Positions 1-13,025 of a stretch of DNA of 64,000 nt are shown piece by piece (the stretch's first letter is position 1; every line of letters begins with the position of its first letter). The position numbers were made by a program, and so were the translations under genes. The notes under the pieces were generated by a model. It worked only from the letters and a program-made list of their open reading frames with translations, had not been told where the DNA came from and ran no database searches. Source of the stretch: Fasciolopsis buskii (taxonomy: Eukaryota; Platyhelminthes; Trematoda; Plagiorchiida; Fasciolidae); the NCBI GenBank assembly GCA_008360955.1, contig LUCM01000229.1, positions 164,074 to 228,073 of the forward strand. Direction: 5' to 3'.

Positions 1-234
1 CGGATCGGTTGAAAAGTTGTCAACCAGCCTATCTGGAGTACATTATCAATTACTGACGTTTGAACTTCGCCGGTCGTGCGTATGCTTTTAGCCAACGAAT
101 AATGCAAGCAATCGTTTGATATTAACAAAATAGGATAAAAACTATGCTCAATAGGGAAATTCGATAAGTTTGTAACTAAGTCGAATAGATCAGCTAAACT
201 TAATCCATTCTATCGAAATCCGAACGAGATGGCT

Positions 235-480
235 TATTGAAATCTAGTGTACGTGTTGGCATCCACCCGGGTTCCTTCCCCTCCGACAAAGACACGAAAA
301 GTTGCACGCGGTATGATGGAGGCGCGTTGGCCGTGTTCAACACGTGACCCGACCAACAAAGTCTGCTAAACCCAGTCGGTTTTGATAGAGTATTTTCTAG
401 ATCAGTAACCAAAAACATATTGGAAACTTTCACGTTGCTCAGGGAGTTATTCGAATCAACCCTAGTGATACCACGTCAAC
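235..480 (-). mobile_element. Relic 3' fragment of RTE-like retrotransposon (family 1)
   Basis: On the minus strand the translation contains LCWSGHVLNTAN followed by a degraded YRVQLFVSLSEGKEPGW. These line up with LRWLGHVLRMANTRLPYRALFCVPPKEWKKP-type residues in the C-terminal part of the RTE polyprotein seen in the better copies at 7300-7580 and 52880-53160. Only about 80 residues are recognisable and the frame is closed at both ends. No 3' GAT tail is visible, so this is an old truncated copy rather than a gene. Confidence 0.65.
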
Positions 481-3400
481 ATGGTCAATCGAAACTCTCA
501 AAACGATGAACATCTTCGATAGACTAGCCCTACCTGACGCTACTAAGTACAAAGTACGCATGAATTTAGGTCGACCCTTACTAAATAGATGTCGTCAAGC
601 CATTACTTATCGGAATTTTTCAAACGAAAATCCGTGTGCCTGCGACAAACATGATTCATCTGGACAAATACAACAATTTAAGAATTCTACTGATTATTGG
701 AGCCATCGACAGTCTAACAGTAGAAATCACTGACTGACCAAACTAGTCAAACTGGTGCAGTTTCTCCCATTGGGTAGGGAAACTCAGACAACTTGAGGAT
801 GACAGATTTCCACTATACGAATAACGCAAATAAATTATGCTGACATCATCCTCTAATAGATAGATAGATAGAAAACTGTGGTCACATTAATAGGTTGATA
901 AACAGAAAAACAAATAAACAAAGGTAGATAGATAGATAGATTGTTAGATAGATCAATAGATAGACGGATAAATAGATGGATAGATTGCTAGTTTAATATG
1001 CCTCTGGTTTGCTGGATACTTAAGCGGATAGAAAGAAGTGATTAAATGAATATATAGATACATAGATGGTATACCTGATAGTTTTCGCCTCGCTGTGTCC
1101 TTTTATGAGACGTGAAATTTGAAGTGATTTTTCCCGATATTGTTTTTCGAACCGCTGTATCACTGAACCCTGAAAATCTTTTGAATTTCACTGTTCTTTG
1201 ATGGCTTCGCTACAGACAATTGTTGCTCCTTGACCAATCACTTTTGATAGGCTCCTAATTTATACTTCACAATTACAATTAATACCCAACTATTGATGAT
1301 AGCAAACCATATGGCATTGATACTAACTGAAATTCGGCATTGCTGGCCCGGTTCCTATGTATATCGAACTAATGGAATCATCTTGAAAAATGCCCATACT
1401 GCCAACCTCCACTTATTTCTCCACAGCTCGAAAGACGAATTTCAACATTTACTTATCAACTTCATTATTACGTTTTCTTTCGCTTTTGTGCGTTCCCTTC
1501 ATCCTTCAAAGTTCTGCCTCATTCTTGATTTGAGCTTGCCCTACTCCTACTGACGGCCTTCAGATTGATGTGACTGCAATCAGTTTTAACTTTCCTATAG
1601 ATTTTACTTCATTCTTTTCCTCAGCATTATAATAACAACTTATGGAAAGTAATCTTTGCATCGGAAGTTAATGAAATCAACAAAAGGGGATACTGGTATC
1701 CCTTTTATACGTATCTGAAGCATTTTATATCACTTACTCGTGCGCACATATTAAATATTGTAACGAAACATGAACATGGCAGAGACAATACCGTTTAGCT
1801 CAGTTAAGTGTTTTCGCCTCTTTTCTTCCTTCACGAGCGAGGAAAGTCGAGTGTCAACTACACATCCAGGAGCCAGTTGATTTTATTTGCTTCAAAATGT
1901 CACTGTCTCTCGACCATATGTAATAGTCCACTGTGTCAAGCATTTCCGTTTACCGATCAGTCACCTAGATGCCCATTAGGGAATCAGCTTGTTGAGGACA
2001 TTTCACCCTACCCGAGAATAACCACCGAGATACCAGCGTCCCTTGTTAACTTAATGGTCACGCCTAGGCTAGAGAAAAGTTCGATTGCAATAAACAGGTC
2101 ATCCTTTTGTATGTGTGCCTCGTCTGGGAAGCGTACCCTGGTTTGTGGTTCCACTAACGTTCGCATGCGTTTTTGCCCCAATCACTGTTCGAACCCTTGA
2201 TTGCGTGTATTTTTTTTCACATGCCAACCTGTGTGCTGCCTTAGTGAATTCACTGTCATTGGGCGACTACCGTGTTCTGGGCTGCAGCCGTCACTTCAGT
2301 CCAGTAGCCAAAATGTATTAATTGGGCTGATTCAAATGGACCCAGATCGTCTCAGGTCTGCCGTGTTGTTAAGGCGACAAGTGTACGGATGCACTCGGAC
2401 GACCAGAGGGACTTAGCTAGTGACTACACGTCAGATTTTGCTCAAGCTAGTGTATTCCATTGGCTACCTGAGGACGTCAAATTCAATTAAACAAATGAAA
2501 GTATTCACCGCAGTTGGACGCAGATGAGTGCTTGATTCCGAAGTGTTTCTATTTCGGACATTTCCGTATCTCCCGAATAGTCCTGACGAGTAAGCCAAGG
2601 AAGGATTTGTGTTTCGTTGCCGTAGACGGCAGAGTTTCTTTTACAGATTTAGCAGTAAGTATCCATCCAACCAAGGTGCATTCATTTATTGCTGGTTATC
2701 TACTCATTTATGCAAAAAATCTTCATATAACTTTAACCCTCAGGGAGTTCAAAATCTCCCTGAATATACATCAACACCAACATGTAAAGTCCTCGTGTTT
2801 TTACTTTCAGAAACGTGATTCTTTTTCTTAGCCAATTAGATACCGGCCTTTCCAACGTAGTCTAATTATGACGCATGCATCTACGAGCCTTGTGAGTTTC
2901 CGCGGGGTTTGCAACTTTGAAGCGTTGTTCAAGATTCATCTACATCTATTTGACAAATTAGACGTAAAGTATTGTTTACTGGGATATGCCCCTTACTTTG
3001 GAAATTTTTCGTTCTGATTATTTCATTGTCGCCGAAACGCCTCGCGGTCTGTTTCATCGGTGTAATTATTCTCCGCATACAGTTACTATGTCTACGATTT
3101 GACTTGTAAGCTTTTCGTTATAAATGATGTCTGGTTTGAGGGTCATTTTGATCACATGCACTGCGATTCCGATACGAACGGCTGAGATGCGAGCAACTGC
3201 ACAATGGAAGCGGAAAAATACTATGGTATCCACTGTGCTAGATGTAGCAATTCGCGAGAATGAAAAAGAACTATAAGTATAATGTTAAACGCGAGCCCCA
3301 AGAAGTGGGTTTAAACATGGGGTGTTGCCTTCCAAAAATATCCTGTTTGAATTCTCCCAGGAACACTAGGAAGGTATTAAGGAAAAATCGAATTCTCTGT

Positions 3401-4080
3401 TCACTGTAGAATAATAAATCAAGAAGCATCCAACGTACGTGCAGATTGGCAGTAGGTGACCGTCAAAGAGTAAGAAAGGTATTGAGAAGGTAAAATACGA
3501 ACAGGACAAAGTGAAGACATACTGGAGGCATCAGAATGAAGATTTATTCATTTAAAAAATATGCTGTGTAATACTCATAGCGTAGTGGTTAACAGAAAGA
3601 GGCTACTGTTGTTCAGTTGTGCAGTGTCGGTGACTAATGAATCGAAGGTCCAGAGGAATTTGGATAGTAGACAAATCATGAAAATCCGTTTTGATTCCAA
3701 GACTGAACTCCCAATACACGCACACTCCAGAAGAAAAAAATTAGATGGAAGTGAATAAGACAGCCGCGTGTATTGCACACACACAGTTTCAGCAATAATG
3801 AACTTTGAATAGCAAGGCAAAATCATATAAAGAGATTCCGGCTCATGGCGTCGACTTCTGAATGCCTAATACGTATGCGGATTCCCCACTCTACATGACT
3901 TCCGGATGCTTGTTCCATCACAAAACAAAGGAAGATTAATAAAAACCTTCGTTGGAGTCTGTTCGACTGCACTATTCGCTCCCAATTGAGAAGTGCTCGA
4001 TGAGGCTAATCCGGTGTCTAAAACCAGGTTATTCGCTGTCACCGTATGTTCACTTACGTAACTAATTTCCGGAAAATATG
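481..4080. other. No gene recognised
   Basis: AT-rich non-coding sequence with only short open frames. The longest is 130 codons at 1808-2200 (+); I recognise no domain in it and see no clear splice context. A degenerate GATA microsatellite at 855-1070 is listed separately. Confidence 0.6.
855..1070. repeat. Degenerate (GATA)n microsatellite
   Basis: Runs of tagatagatagatag at about 856-872 and 925-945, with interrupted GATA/GATG units up to about 1070, show an ageing tetranucleotide microsatellite. Confidence 0.9.
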
Positions 4081-4151
4081 TCCTTGTGGCTCAGAGGTAG
4101 AGCAACTATCTAGTAAGCTGGCGGACGCCGGTTCGATTCCGGCTCGTGGAG
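4081..4151 (+). pseudogene. tRNA-like sequence (tRNA pseudogene or SINE head)
   Basis: There is a good A-box-like segment (TGGCTCAGAGGT, 4087-4098) with a D-stem GCTC/GAGC. There is also a perfect B box (GGTTCGATTCC, 4130-4140) inside a T-arm whose stem GCCGG/CCGGC pairs fully. The acceptor stem is imperfect and the anticodon stem does not pair, so a working tRNA is unlikely. A decayed tRNA copy or the Pol III head of a SINE fits best. I see no obvious SINE body downstream. Confidence 0.6.
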
Positions 4152-6226
4152 ACAACGTTTGGGTGAGTACTGCTAAGTGGATTTCCTATTCGACAAATTA
4201 AAAGAATAGCTTCTGACGTTTTTTGGCGATTTCAGTAAATTTCGAGTAATTTTAACTAGATAATAATTACAATGTATGCACGCATACATAAGCTCAATAA
4301 TAATGAATTTTTGGAATTTTTATCAATACATTTATTTCTTGTGTACAATACTTCTTAAAATTATTAAATAGCAACAAAATAGAGACATGATCCGTGGTGG
4401 AGGGTTCACACATTCAACGTAGGATTAGGAAAATCTTGGCTTAGTCTACATTTTTCTCCGTCGTGCTACTTGTAAAACCAGTAATTTTGCACTAGCTTCC
4501 CCTGGCTTTGGTTATCAGCTCACAGTACCAAATAACAATGACGGAAAGACTAAAATAGCATAAATCACAAGAAACTTCGAGAAGTGAAAGGATTCCGAAT
4601 GCACCATTACCCCTATTTGGCATTTAAACACATCCCATTAGGTTTCCGATCATCAAGATGGAAGATCTCGGACCGGTCACTTCAGTCCATCTTTCAGCCG
4701 TTGTCTGTCTCGGAGAACAGTGTATATCAGTAAGGTCGACCTAGGTATATGTGTAACATATCATAACCACCTTAACCCATTAGATTATAGAGCCTGAGTG
4801 ATCAACTAAGCTCCATGATCCAGGATCCTGCATCTTACCTATGGATGGACCAGGACATCCTCTCACCATAGTGAAGCACTACTACGAAGACTTCGGTGTG
4901 CGAACCCTCTCTGCACAAACGAGTCACTCCTAAAACTTATAGAACTGATTTTACGCTCGATCTTTAAGCGATAATCGAATATCTCACCGACGTCGCAGAT
5001 CACCTAATTTGTTGAATCCCAATAGAACCTTTTATTTGCGCGAAAACACTTCATTCGGTGTATGACGCTTTGGCTACCGTGGACCATCTTCCTCAAGATA
5101 GGTTTATCAATCAAATGACTCCGGGCGATAGGTATAAGCCGAATACACCGGAAAAATCTGTAGACGATTAAATATCTGGATTGCGCGGCACCAACGAAAA
5201 ATATTGTCCGGACCAATCGACAGAATGGGTTTGGATAAAGTTAGAATGAGGCTCAGGGTTTCCACTTTGCGCTAAATTTGAAAGTCACACAGCGGACTAA
5301 GACAATATCAAACATCTTTCATGGGGATCACAAGCATACACACTGGATTTGAATGCACAGACTTTGCATGCATTATTCGAAATGACTGGGTAGCAATTCT
5401 CATCATTTTGATCGGGCTACCATCGTGAGTGAAAAAACATTGACAGTAGCAGTCTCCCATTCCTTTACTTGCTAGATTAGCAAAGCTGGCACCCACCTAC
5501 TCGTTCACACACCCACACACGCTCATACACCCAACCTTTTGACAACGGTTAGTTTACAACTACTAGTCAGGATTATTTGGCAAGAAATGTGCCCTGAGAG
5601 GGACCGCCCAAGGTGATCGAATTGTCGGCCAATTACATTACCCACCGGCAATGCCGTGTCATGAACTTTGCAAAGCTATGTACACAAAAACACCAGGCAA
5701 AGCATCGTTCATCATGCATGCATCGAACCTCGTTCCGTCAAGATTTGTTTACCAACATCTTCACTCGGAATCTGATAAACCGCAAACTGAAGATCAGGTA
5801 GTTTACTGTGCGAGCAAATATTCTTTCCACCATTCTCATGTAGCGGTCCGGGAGATGCACTTGGACAATTCTGAAGGAAACCATCTCTTGTAGCGAAATC
5901 AGATGAAAACTCGACAAGATTATTGGCCCAGTTTTAGTCGTTCGGAAACAACTAATAAGGTGAAAGATGGATTTCCCATACACATTGCACTTTGGAAGGC
6001 TTCCCGCGAAAGAATTGCAAGGTCGGCCGAGACGAGTGTTGCTTTCACACTGAAGAAGAGAGCAATCTTCGGTACGTCATACCTGGGTCCATATTCAAAC
6101 AATTATCGTATAGACAAGATGTGATTGGGGTAGCCATAGGTGGTTAAGAAATTGGCTTGAGTATCGCACATGCGCACTTCGTCAGCACTTAGTAATCGGC
6201 AAGTAATAATAATCACGAATAAATTG
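4152..6226. other. No gene recognised
   Basis: Several open frames of 60-80 codons overlap on both strands at 5600-6120. None shows a known motif or conserved pattern, and I treat them as chance frames in non-coding DNA. Confidence 0.5.
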
Positions 6227-7785
6227 GTGGTATCACTGATCATACCCATTTTCGAGAAGGACACGCGGAGAGACTGCAGCAATCATCGTTAGATTAGTTT
6301 AATTCCGATAGTCACTAAGGTGTCAGCTTCGATAATGCTGCACCGTTTGACACCGATTCACGAGAGTAATATCCGCGAACAACAGGCCGGATTTCGGCCA
6401 GGTGGAGGTTGCATCGACCAAATATTCACTCTTCGACAGATACTCGAAACGTGCCACACGCACCGGCGCCCTACGATCGTAGTCTTCCTCGACTTGAAAG
6501 GTGCTTTCGACTCCGTGGATCGAGCAGCACTACTCAGTGCTCTCCACCGGAAGGGTATGCCAAGGAAGTTTGTGAACCTGTTGCGAGCATTGTACCCGCA
6601 TACCTATGGTCGCGTTAGGGTATACGGTGAACTGTCACGTTCATTCGAAACGACTAGCAGCACTCGACAAGGGTGCCTCATCTCTCCATTCTTGTTCAAC
6701 TTCGTCATGGACGAGGTGATGGAAAATGCTTTACGAGGTCTCCAGGATGTAGGAGTCGAACTGGGAAATGGAGGAAAGCTATGCGACCTAGATTCCGCAG
6801 ACGACGTCGTGTGCCTGTTCGAGTCTGCGGACCATGCACAACGAGCACTAGATAGACTGTCGAGATCGGTTGCTCGGTTTGGCATGTGCTTTGCACCTTC
6901 AAAGTGCAAAGTACTGTTACAGGACTGGACGACAGCAGCGCCGAACTTGATACTGGATGGAGAGGAAATAACAATGGTGGACCGTTTCATCTACCTTGGT
7001 AGCTGCGTGTCCAACGATGGTGGCTCGGGATTGGAGGTAAGTATGCGTATATCGAAGGCTTGAGCAGCTTACGCTGGATTGAAGCACCTGTGGCGTCGGC
7101 CTGATATTTCACTGAAGTTGAAAGGTCGTGTGTACTGTGCTGCAGAGCGTTCAGTTCTGTTGTACGGTTGCGAGACGTGGAGTATGCGTGTTGGCGATGT
7201 TCGTCAGTTGGATGTTTTGGACAGCCGATGTTTACGTGATATGGCTAGGATTGGATGGAAAACAGCTTGTTTCAGCGTATGAATTTTAGTAGACTGCGCT
7301 GGTTTCGTCATGTGTTGCGTATGACGAACACTCGTCTACCATATCGTGCCTTATTTTGTGTTCCTCCTAGGGAATGGAAGAAGCCACCTGGAGGCCAACA
7401 GTTGACGTGGCAACGTGGGATGAGAAAATGCACAGCGAAGTTAGGTAAAGTAGGTATCGCACGCCTTCGTGGTTGGGGTCCGAAAGACTCGTCGACTTGC
7501 TGGCTGGAGACACTGAAGGATATGGCAGTGAACCGTGAACAGTGGCACTCGTGTTGTCATTTTCTATCGAATCAGAATGATTGAAAACACGCGCGTCTGT
7601 ACAGTTAGGCTGTGTTTCGTGTGTTGGCTGCAGCAGTATCTTATCTTTTCCCGCCTGTGTAGGTCCACTCCGTGTTCGACTTGGATATTCACTATTTTTA
7701 TGGAAACGTGCAACTCTAGGGAAAGGCAGCGGCCAGTGAGGCTTGCCTTGCTGTTTAACGCTGGACGATGATGATGATGATCACT
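6227..7785 (+). mobile_element. RTE-like retrotransposon copy, 5' truncated, 3' end intact
   Basis: Similarity to the other family-1 copies begins abruptly near 6227, just before the RT fingers, which is typical of incomplete reverse transcription. It continues to a 3' end at 7757-7785, reading tttaacgctggac and then a run of gat units. The copy holds a long RT frame (6320-7063) and a stop at 7061 where other copies have a sense codon. Two C-terminal frames follow, at 7079-7282 (containing YGCETWSMR) and 7255-7584 (LRWFRHVLRM, ending CCHFLSNQND). A short deletion around 7255 separates them. The element is therefore dead as an autonomous unit, although its 3' end is complete. Confidence 0.9.
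6320..7063 (+). pseudogene. Reverse transcriptase domain of RTE-like element (inactive)
   Basis: This is a 247-residue open frame covering RT fingers, palm and the start of the thumb. Visible motifs are QQAGFRPGGGCIDQIF (residues 21-36), motif A FLDLKGAFDSVDR with the metal-binding Asp at 58, TRQGCLISPFLFNFVMDE (115-132), and LDSADDVVC with motif C at 159-162. Motif C reads SADD instead of the family's YADD (codon tcc at 6794); both Asp residues remain. In a working element this domain copies RNA at the nicked target site. The frame lacks the upstream endonuclease and ends at a premature TGA, so I call it a pseudogene. The start ATG is only the first in the frame, not a true initiation site. 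Confidence 0.85.
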
Positions 7786-8020
7786 TGCATAACTGATTCT
7801 TCCGTAGTTTTCACAGCATAATTCACTGCGTTGCTTGTGACTCGATACAATCGGCAATTTCTGTTGCTCATTAGCCTGTTGCCTCCATTTACTAGGCCAG
7901 CGTCATCAATTTTATCAACTCGAACGTCAAAGTTTTCCGCACCACTTTTTAAAATTCTGAGTCAGCAACTTTACGTCCTTCAAAGAATTTTCTCGCACAA
8001 TCTCCTCTGATGGGCAATGG

Positions 8021-8131
8021 GACGTTTGGACAAGACAGTTGAGGGTACGCATACGGACGATCGGCAATAACCACGAAACCGGTTTTGTGCTTCCGGGCAA
8101 ATATTGGCCATTCGTTCAGATGCTACTTGCA
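8021..8131 (+). repeat. TA-linked dispersed repeat, copy 1
   Basis: The sequence gtttggacaagacag, then ggtacgcatacggac, then cacgaaaccggttttgtgc, then a segment ending just before a (TA)n run, recurs at 28482-28566, 50684-50780 (inverted) and 59698-59810. The copies are about 75-85% alike by eye. The family is not identified. Confidence 0.75.
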
Positions 8132-8177
8132 GTATATATATATATACATATATATAGATATAGATATATATATATAG
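8132..8177. repeat. (TA)n microsatellite
   Basis: Interrupted alternating TA run directly abutting the dispersed repeat at 8021-8131, the same arrangement as at 59811-59849. Confidence 0.95.
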
Positions 8178-10871
8178 GTTGAACTTAACCAGGTGACTTT
8201 TTTCATGTTTTGATGCCAAATATTATTCCATCGCCTCTGGTTATGCTTCTTTCGCCTCTTCAAGCTTTTCTTCTCAACTAACTCTTACTAAATTTGTTTA
8301 GCCCGTGCGGAGCATTTAGTTGAACCTTGGAGAAATTGTGGAACAAATGTTGTGAAAGTGGGATACCGGCTCTTTTGAAGATACCTCAGTGGCTTGGTGT
8401 TCTTAGACCCATTCCGCTCTTCTCAGCTGCGTTCTATGAAAGCAAGTTATTGCAGGAAAAGGGCGGAGAACAGCTACGAAAAGATGTAACAATATTGGCA
8501 CTTTTTCTTCTGATAAGTAGAAATCTATATCGCTCAACTTTGCGAAGTACTGTGCCATCTGAAAGTTTCTGGACACTTTCACACTTCATGTTCGAGTTCA
8601 AATGCAGATTTCAGGATTTTACATTTCATTCGCGATTCCCAATGAGCTATTTGCTTTGTAAACCAGAAGAAGGGCTCTACATTTCTGAAACCATACATGC
8701 CCCCGAGGAGAAAATCAGGCTGGCTAAACGAACCCTAGTTGTCATGAGGTTGTAGAGCACAATTCCAGCGGCTAACACTGTGAACTGCTAACAAAATACT
8801 TTCGTTGTCATCGACACTATTGGATTAGGTTTCAGCGAAAAATTCCATTACCGATCACTGGAGCTCAACTTCGAGATTTTACACCAGCAGGAGTTCTTCT
8901 TTATCGCGCTGCGTAAATTCAGTCGTATTAGGCAGGTAAGAATTTTGTCCAAGCAAACAAAAGGATTTCTGTCAGTCACCATCGGCCTTGGTAATTAACT
9001 GTGAATAATGTGATTATTGAATTTTTTTCTCTGGGGAACAGGACCCTTAACGCAAAAAAGCCCTGTAATGAATCTACTGAAATGCAGCCCCGTGATAGGC
9101 AAAATGCACTTATTAATTTCCAACGTGTTACTATCGGAGGAAATGGTTTAAAAAGCCTACTCAATTCTGGTTCGTGCAGCCCCAAAGAAATGGACTCATT
9201 TTAAAAAAAAATACATTATGCGAATTTGTTCCTTTCTTTACTCATCACATGTCGAAGATAGTTGCCGCATATCGGACCAGAGGATTCCAGTGGAGCTTAT
9301 CAGCTGATAGAGTTTACTCATCAAACTATCATGATTGCATCGCATCCACGAAATGCATTTTCAAACGATTTTTCAACGCGAAATATCAGATCGTCGCTGC
9401 TGCAGCGGCGTCAAAAATATCAAACTCTGGTCCTACGTACTTGGCGTCTGTTGCGTGCCAGTTGAATCCGAGAGTTTAACATAAAAATTCACCCTGTCCG
9501 TCATAGTACTGGTGAGATAAGATGCCAGCGAATTTCCGTATGTGAATATGTGGTACGGGCCAAAAGCGGACTGTGGAAAGGATGAGGAAAGTAAGAATTG
9601 CGTTAAAACAAGTCCGTGTTTACTGGGTGGGCACCAAGGGACGGAATTTTTCCTGTGGATTTAAAAACGTCCGCCACAGATGCTCCTAATAAAAATAGAT
9701 GGAGGAATTCTGGGCACCTGGTCGACCCAGTGGATGTACTGTCTCCACAGACTAATGTCAACATTCACCAGAAAAAGGGAATAACGAAAACGCATTGTTA
9801 TATAAAACTGCCTGTCACTGTTTGATCACAACAGAAGTGACAGAGTCTTGCTGCATAACAACAAAGAATTTACTGTTTTCGAGCGAACGGATTCAATATT
9901 TGCCACCCCAAGATGATCAACATTTCAAATGCCAAATCATTACAGTTCACTTTGATGACAGACGGCTATGTATTATCGTCCGGGCCTTTGCCACCTCTAA
10001 TCTATGGAAATCTCTGCTTCTTTGCTCCCGGTTCCAGGCAATTAGCAATCGGTTCTTCCCTTGTCCTGAATTCTAGAGGCCATCAAAAATGCTACTATTA
10101 GTGTGCCTATGTTTTAACATGTGAAGAAAACCGGTTGGGATAAGTAAAATCTTCATCGGAAATTTCTTTTCGGGTGTAACAACTAAGAACCCAAAGTGTA
10201 TACCTCTTGAGACCGAAGCTGGAACATTTTAGGGTAGAAACAAGCTTGATAAACTTATCAGATTTGGATTTAAAAACGAAGACGAAAATATTGATATTAT
10301 CTGCACAGCTAAACCCACGGACAATCGTGGTGACGGATGAACCACTAACTTGATCATGAAAACAAAAGACAAGAGGACAACAACATGCAAACCCCCAAGG
10401 CTACTGACTGAGATGTTTGACTGCCTTTCTGTATTTGACTTACTGGTATTGCTGAAAATAGTAAACGTTGACCTTTTCAAGAGTTCTTCAGTCTATCCAG
10501 CAGCACAGCGCAGGATGCGAAACCAAAATCTGAGAAAATAAGCAATAAAAGCTCAATGCGTCGATTGCACACGGTCTTCCTACGGATTACAAGAAAATGA
10601 TTTCCTATTAGACGGGCTCGCAAAAGTCATCCGAGTTAACACCAAATGTCCGAAAATGTTATAGAACTGACCACTTCGTCAAATTAGGCCTTTGAGAACG
10701 GACTTGATGCCTCCAAATCTGGTGAATAAAATCAGCAAAGATGAGACAGTGGTGCTAGAATGTGTTCATGAATAATAAAAGTAAGATTAACTTGTACTGC
10801 TAGGGTCTACATATTCTAGAGGCGGTAGTCGTTTCAAATAAAGAAAAAAACGTTTGAGGAATTTGTGGCCA

Positions 10872-10981
10872 AATGGTCAGTGGGGTTTGTGAGATGAAGT
10901 ATGAATGAAAGCACAATCCTGGATCAAGTCCCCTGTGTTGTTCTCAACCCACACATGTGTACTAACAGCATTCCAAAGATG
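10872..10981 (+). repeat. Dispersed repeat, direct copy of 14717-14826
   Basis: About 110 bp, including gaatgaaagcacaatcctgg and cacacatgtgtactaacagc, recurs in the same orientation at 14717-14826 with only a few differences. No coding capacity is visible. The second copy starts just outside the palindrome at 14111-14696. Confidence 0.85.
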
Positions 10982-12674
10982 TCGTTATCATGAATCGAAT
11001 TCTGACATATTATTACAGCATTGGTGGAAAAGGATGTTCATTTCATTCCATTCGTACTGCAACTTTCTTTTCAGGACAAATGCGTTCGAGACAAAGTATT
11101 ACAATTTTGCCATTTTAAGAAGTAAAACAATTTCAGAAAAATAGCCAGTCAGAAACTTGGTCATTTTGAAATTTCTTGCTAGTTAATCAAAGTTACACAA
11201 AGGTAAAACAGTCTTTAACAATTTTAATTAATGTCCCCAGTAAAAACTTACCACTGTGGTTAGGATTCGGTGGCCAAAACGTGTTCATTGGACTCAGAAT
11301 AAAGTATGCACCGAATGTCATCAGGCTGTTTTCTTATGCCTAAGGCGGAAGAATATTTGGAAGATTTAACGAGCACTTTTGGTGAATCGACTATTAAAAG
11401 CGGTGAGCTCTCTAGAGCAGTCCCGCCTAACACTTGGCATCCTTATTCGGCCGTAACCTCCCCTCCTAAAAACCGTATCCGCTGTTGTGTCATTAAGAAA
11501 AACAGGTAAAAGATAAGAGATCAAAAGATTTGCAGCATGAACTCTCAGTGGACAGAAAGGCGAAACTCACACTCCCATTTATCGTGATCAATACAATCCA
11601 GATTGGACCGAAGTGGACAAATCACATGCTAGTCTATGAAGCTCCACAGGTGTACTTTATGTCAACCTTAAGGTTATTGCGGTAGCTGCATTAGACACAC
11701 TAGAATTGTCACTGATAAGTTATTCACATCTATGAAGTAAGCCAGAGTCGTGATTCCCGCATTCCTTAGAACCGTGGTCTTCGTACGGAATCGATCGTTA
11801 GAAAGGAAGGTTTGCATGATTAAAATTAAACCCGGTAGTGACGAAACAAAAATCTCTGTTTCCCAGTCAATCGGAGTGCACAAAGTGAACATCAATGGAT
11901 ATTGTATTGTGATCTCGAAATTCGGTCACACCAGATATACAATATTTGACAGCTTTTCAAATCAAAACAACTTTCACGGAATAATTCTGAAATATGCATC
12001 ATATGGTATTTTTTCTAATTGTTCCATCTCTTTCACTTCAGTGCCGGAGAAGATTCGCAGCCAGCGGGTAACACCCGGTTGGAAGAACTGACCCGAATTG
12101 AGTAGATTCGCATCCGCAAATTTAAGGTTGAAAAGCTACCATGTTGACCGATACGCCGCAGTTGTTGTTTTTGAGTTGTCAGTGATATTCGTCATGATGC
12201 TGAATTCACTTCGCACGGCCTCTTGCAATTTGAACGTCTTTCCCTAATAATTGCTTGTTTGTCGAATTTTGATGTGCCACTGACAGGTTACTAGGTATTT
12301 GATCTCAATGGCAGCCTAGCGATTAGAAACTGTGGTCCGCTGGCAATAAGGAGCAAGTTGAAACCACTAACAAAAGCGCCGTCGCGACAGCAGCCTAATA
12401 AATTACGTGATTCCCATTTTTATTCGGCTAGTCTTGGTACTGAGCTCTTCACAATCGATGAGGAGTCACAGTATTATGTTTGCAAGAGGTCAACACTATC
12501 TCACATAAATCGTCTCAAGATAATTTTTGCCATTAACTCAAGTTTACCTTTTAGTTCCGCTTTACCTTGCATTGCAAGATTTTTTATCCTATAATTTTTT
12601 TGAAGATTTCTCTAATGTTGTCCCAGTTCATAAGTGCTGGACATTTTTTACCATTTCAATCGCTATTCGCTCAT

Positions 12675-13025
12675 GTTCTGTAGTATTCGAACTTGTAATT
12701 AGTACACAGATTGCCATCTGTCACGATATCCAACACATACGAGGTTTCAATAAGTACTGGATTGGCCTCGACCCAAGCTACATCAATGAAACCAACAAGG
12801 AGATCACCACAGAACGGGGACAAGTTCGAGTTATATTTACAGCTCATGGACTTATATGCAAGATTGGTAATACTCCAATTGGTGCAATCCATTCAGTCCA
12901 ATCACCTTCGTGGGATGTTTAGATTTCACGATCGCATGTCGTTATGATTCTTGTTGGCTGCTTATCTCTGTAGGTCAGCGTGAAGCTGTATCGGACTGCA
13001 TCACGTGATTTGCACGTAAACTTAC
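12675..13025 (-). repeat. Dispersed repeat, inverted relative to 26587-26912
   Basis: On the minus strand this stretch contains an open frame with SPFCGDLLVGFIDVAWVE. The same frame and flanking bases occur on the plus strand at 26587-26912 with about 95% identity over most of the length and a short deletion near 26860. The repeat type is unknown. The shared reading frame may only reflect recent copying. Confidence 0.85.

Noticed and set aside
4081..4151. Functional tRNA gene
   Set aside because: The T-arm and B box are perfect, but the anticodon stem does not pair and the acceptor stem is imperfect.
6604..6990. 128-codon minus-strand frame
   Set aside because: It is the reverse-strand shadow of the RT frame at 6320-7063, which has recognisable motifs.
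8327..8755. 142-codon frame as a possible exon or gene
   Set aside because: No domain, no splice sites at its ends, no repeat copy and no conserved pattern I could see. Left as an unannotated frame.
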